A stretch of 53,059 nt of DNA, from NCBI GenBank assembly GCA_038232055.1, contig JBBSIN010000007.1:1-53059 (forward strand), given 5' to 3'. Positions 50,115 to 53,059 of the stretch are shown here, piece after piece (position 1 is the stretch's first letter; the number at the start of each line of letters is the position of its first letter). This DNA is from JBBSIN01 sp038232055 (lineage in GTDB: Bacteria > Actinomycetota > Actinomycetes > JADGOV01). The translations under genes were made by a program, and so were the position numbers. Under the pieces are notes generated by a model. It was given only the letters and a program-made list of their open reading frames with translations, made no database searches and was not told the origin of the DNA.

Positions 50115-50125
50115 ATCGCGGCAGG

Positions 50126-52594
50126 TTAGACCGGCACGATGTTGACGAGCTTTGGCGGCCGGACGATGACCGTCTGCACCCCCCGACCGTCCAGCGCCCG
50201 ACGCGCCCCATCGGTCGTCAACGCGATCGATCGCAACTCCTCCGCCCCGATTTGCGCTGATACCTGCAGCCGGTCGCGTACCTTTCCGGCCACCTGCACC
50301 ACGCAGGTGACGACGTCCTGCACGACCAGGGCCGGATCGGCGGTCGGCCATCCCGCCTCGTGCACGGTCGGCTGCTGCCCCATCCGCGCCCAGGAGTCCT
50401 CGGCCACGAACGGCGCGAAGACGGACAGCATGCGGGCCAGCGCCTCGCCGCCCTCCCGCACCGCGGCCGCCTCGGCCGGCGAATCCATCGCGCCACCGTC
50501 CACCGCCTTGCGCAGCGCGGACGTGAGCTCCATCAGCCGCGCGATGGCCACGTTGAACCGGCTGCCGGTCATGAGCCGGGTCACCTCGTCGATCGTCCGA
50601 TGCGTGACCTGCCGCAGGTGCGAGGTGCCGGACCCGGGGTCGCTCTCCAATGCCGCCCGGCCGATCTCGCCGGACAACCGCCATACCCGCGCCAACCACT
50701 TGCCGGAGCCGGTGGGAGAGACGTCGGCCCAGTCAATGTCGTCCTCCGGCGGGCCGGCGAAGAGCATCGTCACCCGTACGGCGTCCGGCCCGTACTTGGC
50801 GATCTCCTCCTGCAGGTTGACCAGGTTGCCCTTCGACTTCGACATCGAGGCGCCCGCCATGATGACCTGACCCTGGTTGATCAGCGCCTCGAACGGCTCG
50901 ACGAAGTCGAGGTCTCCGGCGTCGTGCAGCACCTTGACCAGGAAGCGCGAGTAGAGGCAGTGCAGGATCGCGTGCTCGACACCGCCGACGTACTGGTCGA
51001 CCGGCGCCCACCGGCGCAGTTGCCCCGGGTCGAATGCCTGCCGCTCGTCGTGCGCCGATGGATAGCGCAGGAAGTACCACGACGAGTCGACGAACGTGTC
51101 CATCGTGTCGGTGTCGCGACGTGCCTCGCCGCCACAGCGGGGACAGGTGGTGCGCACCCAGTCGGTGGCGGACTGCAGCGGTGAGAGGCCACCCTCGGGA
51201 CGCAGTGAGTAGCCGGACTCCGGCAGCCGCACCGGCAACTCGTCATCGGGTACGGCGACCTCACCGCACGCGTCGCAGTACACGATCGGGATCGGCGCGC
51301 CCCAGTAGCGCTGGCGGGACAGCAGCCAGTCGCGCAGCCGATAGGTCACCGCCGGCTCGCCGAGCCCCTTGGCTGCGAGGTCGTCGGTGACCCGTTGGAT
51401 CGCCGCCGCCTTGCGCAGGCCGTCGTACGGCCCGGAGTTGACCAGCACGCCGTCGCCGGTCGTGGCGATGCCGGTCAAGGCAGGATCGGCGTTGCCCGTG
51501 TCGACGACCATGCGCACCGGCAAGCTGAACGCGCGGGCGAAGTCGAGGTCGCGCTGGTCGTGGGCGGGCACGGCCATGATGGCGCCGGTGCCGTACTCGG
51601 CCAGCACGTAGTCCGCGGCGTAGACCGGGATCCGCTCGCCGCTGAGCGGGTTGATCGCGTGCCGGCCGAGGAAGACACCGGTTTTCGGCCGGTCCTCCCG
51701 CATCCGCTCGATCTCGCTCTCGGAACGCACTGTCTCGACGTACGACGTGAACTCGGCGCGTCGGTCGTCGGCGCAGAGCTCGTCGGCCAGCGCCGAGTCG
51801 GCCGCGACGACGAAGAACGTAGCGCCGTAGAGCGTGTCGGGCCTCGTCGTGAAGACCCGGACCGGCTCCAGCCGGCCCTGCACGGCGAAGTCGACGTGGG
51901 CGCCGGTCGAGCGACCGATCCAGTTGCGCTGCATGGTGAGGACGTGCTCCGGCCAGCGACCCTCCAACGGCACCATGTCCTCGAGCAACCGGTCGGCGTA
52001 CCTGGTGATGGCGAAGAACCACTGGGTCAGGTTGCGCTTCGTCACCACTGAGTCGCAGCGCTCGCACCGGCCGGCGATCACCTGCTCGTTGGCTAGCACC
52101 GTCTGGTCGACCGGACACCAGTTGACGAGCGACGCCTTGCGGTAGGCCAGCCCCTGCCGGTAGAGCCGCAGGAAGATCCACTGAGTCCAGCGGTAGTACT
52201 GCGGGTCGCTGGTGTGCAGCCGGGTGCGCCAGTCGAAGGAGATGCCGAACCGCCGGAACGACTCGGCCTGTACGGCGATATTGGCGTAGGTCCAGTCGCG
52301 TGGGTCCAGCCCGCGCCTGAACGCGGCGTTCTCGGCGGGCAGCCCGAAGGAGTCCCAGCCGATCGGATGCAGCACGTTGGCGCCGCGCATCATGGCGAAA
52401 CGGGCGATCGCGTCACCGATGCTGAACGCCTCGGCATGACCCATGTGCAGGTCACCCGACGGGTAAGGAAACATGTCGACGACGTACTTCCGTGGCCGCT
52501 CGTCGTCCGGCCCGCCGGCCTCGAAGATGCCCCGCTGCTCCCAGATCGGGAGCCACCGGTCGACCAGCGCGTTCGGGTCATAGGTGTCGGTCAT
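50126..52594 (-). CDS. leuS: Leucyl-tRNA synthetase
   Basis: An 822-residue class Ia synthetase. HIGH-type motif YPSGDLHMGHAEAF (His50-Met-Gly-His53), CP1 editing domain (AVPAHDQRDLDFAR at the conserved Thr/Asp pocket region), zinc pairs CDACGEV and CPRCGGEA, KMSKS motif MSKSKGN. ATG 52594 has a good AAGGAG 6 bases upstream. It charges tRNA-Leu. Preceded by a leader peptide and terminator (see those entries). Confidence 0.97.
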   Translation of the reverse strand: MTDTYDPNALVDRWLPIWEQRGIFEAGGPDDERPRKYVVDMFPYPSGDLHMGHAEAFSIGDAIARFAMMRGANVLHPIGWDSFGLPAENAAFRRGLDPRDWTYANIAVQAESFRRFGISFDWRTRLHTSDPQYYRWTQWIFLRLYRQGLAYRKASLVNWCPVDQTVLANEQVIAGRCERCDSVVTKRNLTQWFFAITRYADRLLEDMVPLEGRWPEHVLTMQRNWIGRSTGAHVDFAVQGRLEPVRVFTTRPDTLYGATFFVVAADSALADELCADDRRAEFTSYVETVRSESEIERMREDRPKTGVFLGRHAINPLSGERIPVYAADYVLAEYGTGAIMAVPAHDQRDLDFARAFSLPVRMVVDTGNADPALTGIATTGDGVLVNSGPYDGLRKAAAIQRVTDDLAAKGLGEPAVTYRLRDWLLSRQRYWGAPIPIVYCDACGEVAVPDDELPVRLPESGYSLRPEGGLSPLQSATDWVRTTCPRCGGEARRDTDTMDTFVDSSWYFLRYPSAHDERQAFDPGQLRRWAPVDQYVGGVEHAILHCLYSRFLVKVLHDAGDLDFVEPFEALINQGQVIMAGASMSKSKGNLVNLQEEIAKYGPDAVRVTMLFAGPPEDDIDWADVSPTGSGKWLARVWRLSGEIGRAALESDPGSGTSHLRQVTHRTIDEVTRLMTGSRFNVAIARLMELTSALRKAVDGGAMDSPAEAAAVREGGEALARMLSVFAPFVAEDSWARMGQQPTVHEAGWPTADPALVVQDVVTCVVQVAGKVRDRLQVSAQIGAEELRSIALTTDGARRALDGRGVQTVIVRPPKLVNIVPV

Positions 52595-52622
52595 TGCGAA
52601 CTCCTTCGGTCGCCGGGCAGCA

Positions 52623-52647
52623 GAAAACCCCTCCGGGGAGGGGTTTC
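52623..52647 (-). terminator. Intrinsic terminator in the leuS leader
   Basis: On the minus strand AAACCCCTCC and GGAGGGGTTT pair as a 10-bp perfect stem with a 2-base loop (52625-52634 against 52637-52646). The transcript continues into UUUUC, a U-run. It lies 29 bases before the leuS ATG, and its 5' neighbour is the stem over the leader stop. This is the terminator part of a proposed attenuator. Confidence 0.8.
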
Positions 52648-52680
52648 GCCGCGCTGATGAGAAAGCCTGGTCAGCGCGGC
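52648..52680 (-). promoter_or_regulatory. Stem over the leuS leader stop codon
   Basis: GCCGCGCTGA (52680-52671 on the minus strand) and TCAGCGCGGC (52657-52648) form a perfect 10-bp stem with a 13-base loop. The first arm contains the leader peptide's TGA, so a ribosome ending translation there would open it. A further 9-base complementarity (TCGCCGGGC at 52687-52679 with GCCCGGCGA at 52618-52610) could pair the leader with the region just before the leuS Shine-Dalgarno. Confidence 0.65.
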
Positions 52681-52721
52681 CCGGCGAGGAGCAGGCGTAC
52701 GACGATCATCGGCCCGGTCAT
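52671..52721 (-). CDS. leuS leader peptide (attenuation, Leu-rich)
   Basis: A 16-residue frame MTGPMIVVRLLLAGPR, with three successive Leu codons (CTG CTC CTC) before the stop. A -10-like TACACT (52734-52729) lies seven bases upstream of its ATG, so the message would begin at or near the start codon. Followed by the stop-codon stem and intrinsic terminator. The arrangement matches a classical ribosome-mediated attenuator sensing charged tRNA-Leu. Not a protein-coding gene in the usual sense. Confidence 0.65.
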   Translation of the reverse strand: MTGPMIVVRLLLAGPR

Positions 52722-52728
52722 AGCTCCG

Positions 52729-52734
52729 AGTGTA
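52729..52734 (-). promoter_or_regulatory. -10 element of leuS
   Basis: TACACT (minus strand) in GTTACACTCGGAGCTATG, seven bases from the leader ATG. No good -35 hexamer is seen at the usual distance. Confidence 0.4.
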
Positions 52735-52758
52735 ACGCCGCCGCACGAGGAGCGGGCC

Positions 52759-52907
52759 GGCCGCAACCCCCGTGTGCGGCCAGCCCGTCAACTTCGACGG
52801 TATGGAGGCGCGACGGGCGACCCAAGCGCCGAACGGTCGCCGTGCCGATAGCCCGATCGCACCGGCCGTCCGGCACACGGCCGGACGGCCGGGGCGAGGG
52901 TCGCCCC
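52759..52907. other. Hairpin-dense intergenic region
   Basis: Between the leuS promoter and the partial gene at the right edge lie at least five stem-loops: 52759-52781 (7 bp), 52785-52800 (5 bp), 52816-52841 (7 bp), 52862-52892 (perfect 12 bp, CCGGCCGTCCGG against CCGGACGGCCGG) and 52891-52907 (7 bp). Chance hairpins are common at this GC level, but the 12-bp stem stands out. No gene is recognised in this stretch. Confidence 0.5.
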
Positions 52908-52923
52908 GGCCGGCCGGCACGGC

Positions 52924-53059
52924 GTGTGCAAGGCATGCGGGCCGGTCGGTGCTGGGCTGAACGCCGATCTCAACTCGCAGATGATCAACAGGGACGTCGA
53001 CCCGGCCAAGTTCGTGTCGGCGGAGGAGCTGCGGCTCAACATGTCGATCCCGCCGACCG
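52924..53059 (+). CDS. Hypothetical protein, 5' fragment
   Basis: A frame open to the right edge reads CKACGPVGAGLNADLNSQM, then INRDVDPAKFVSAEELRLN and MSIPPT. It looks protein-like (balanced composition, G/C third positions). GTG 52924 and ATG 52981 are possible starts; neither has a clear Shine-Dalgarno. I do not recognise the family. The CKACG pair hints at metal binding but only if the first start is right. Confidence 0.4.
   Translation, partial: MCKACGPVGAGLNADLNSQMINRDVDPAKFVSAEELRLNMSIPPT

Noticed and set aside
50360..51184. 274-codon plus-strand frame opposite leuS
   Set aside because: Antisense to an unmistakable synthetase gene.
52595..52740. T-box riboswitch upstream of leuS
   Set aside because: No T-box sequence (UGGN bulge with its flanking conserved block) is seen; the short Leu leader peptide explains the terminator better.

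Overview
The window is about 53 kb of very GC-rich chromosomal DNA from an actinobacterium (phylum Actinomycetota). Three things point there: the strong third-position G/C bias with frequent GTG starts and 4-base ATGA/GTGA gene overlaps; the gene order rpsT-lepA-hemW-hrcA-dnaJ-rsmE-HIT-phoH-ybeY-corC-cdd-era-recO-uppS-zur-glyS-ppdK-dgt-dnaG, a classic actinobacterial arrangement; and families such as DUF5709, DUF6703 and DUF4870. I cannot name the genus. No rRNA, tRNA, CRISPR array, prophage or insertion sequence was seen.

Left end (1-12.2 kb): the tail of a DUF5709 gene and a type IB topoisomerase are followed by a tightly overlapped glycan locus. It has three ADP-heptose genes (gmhB, gmhA and a bifunctional hldE), two GT9 heptosyltransferase-like proteins, further GT4/GT2 glycosyltransferases, a short-chain dehydrogenase and a NodU/CmcH-type carbamoyltransferase. 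No HldD-type epimerase is present. This looks like a pathway for a heptose-containing, possibly carbamoylated glycan or glycoconjugate in an organism without LPS.

Middle (12.2-25.9 kb): dnaG, a DUF4870/M23-lipoprotein pair, dgt, a secreted Asp-box (sialidase-like) protein, YdcF, ppdK, glyS, a monooxygenase-fold protein, DUF6703, a ZIP metal transporter with Zur regulator behind a Zur-type operator, a VOC protein and the start of the uppS-recO-era group.

Right-middle (25.1-44.7 kb): the conserved housekeeping super-operon on the minus strand, interrupted by accessory insertions. Insertion one is a GGDEF-EAL protein plus a tiny secreted protein made of tandem APSLN pentapeptides, between cdd and era. 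Insertion two is an ECF sigma factor with a membrane-anchored partner, between rsmE and HIT. Insertion three is a Uma2 nuclease, a cupin and a decayed Uma2 copy, between lepA and hemW. hrcA-dnaJ carries a CIRCE operator.

Right end (44.7-53 kb): comEA is followed by one uninterrupted reading frame encoding ComEC fused to DNA polymerase III delta (HolA). Then come degV and leuS. leuS is preceded by a short Leu-rich leader peptide, a perfect stem over the leader stop codon and an intrinsic terminator, which together look like an attenuator. A truncated unknown gene begins at the right edge.

A recurring oddity is a set of short minisatellites (15- or 18-bp units) at 30185, 34300, 41051, 48371 and 49216. 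They lie at gene edges or between genes, and one of them forms the body of the APSLN protein.
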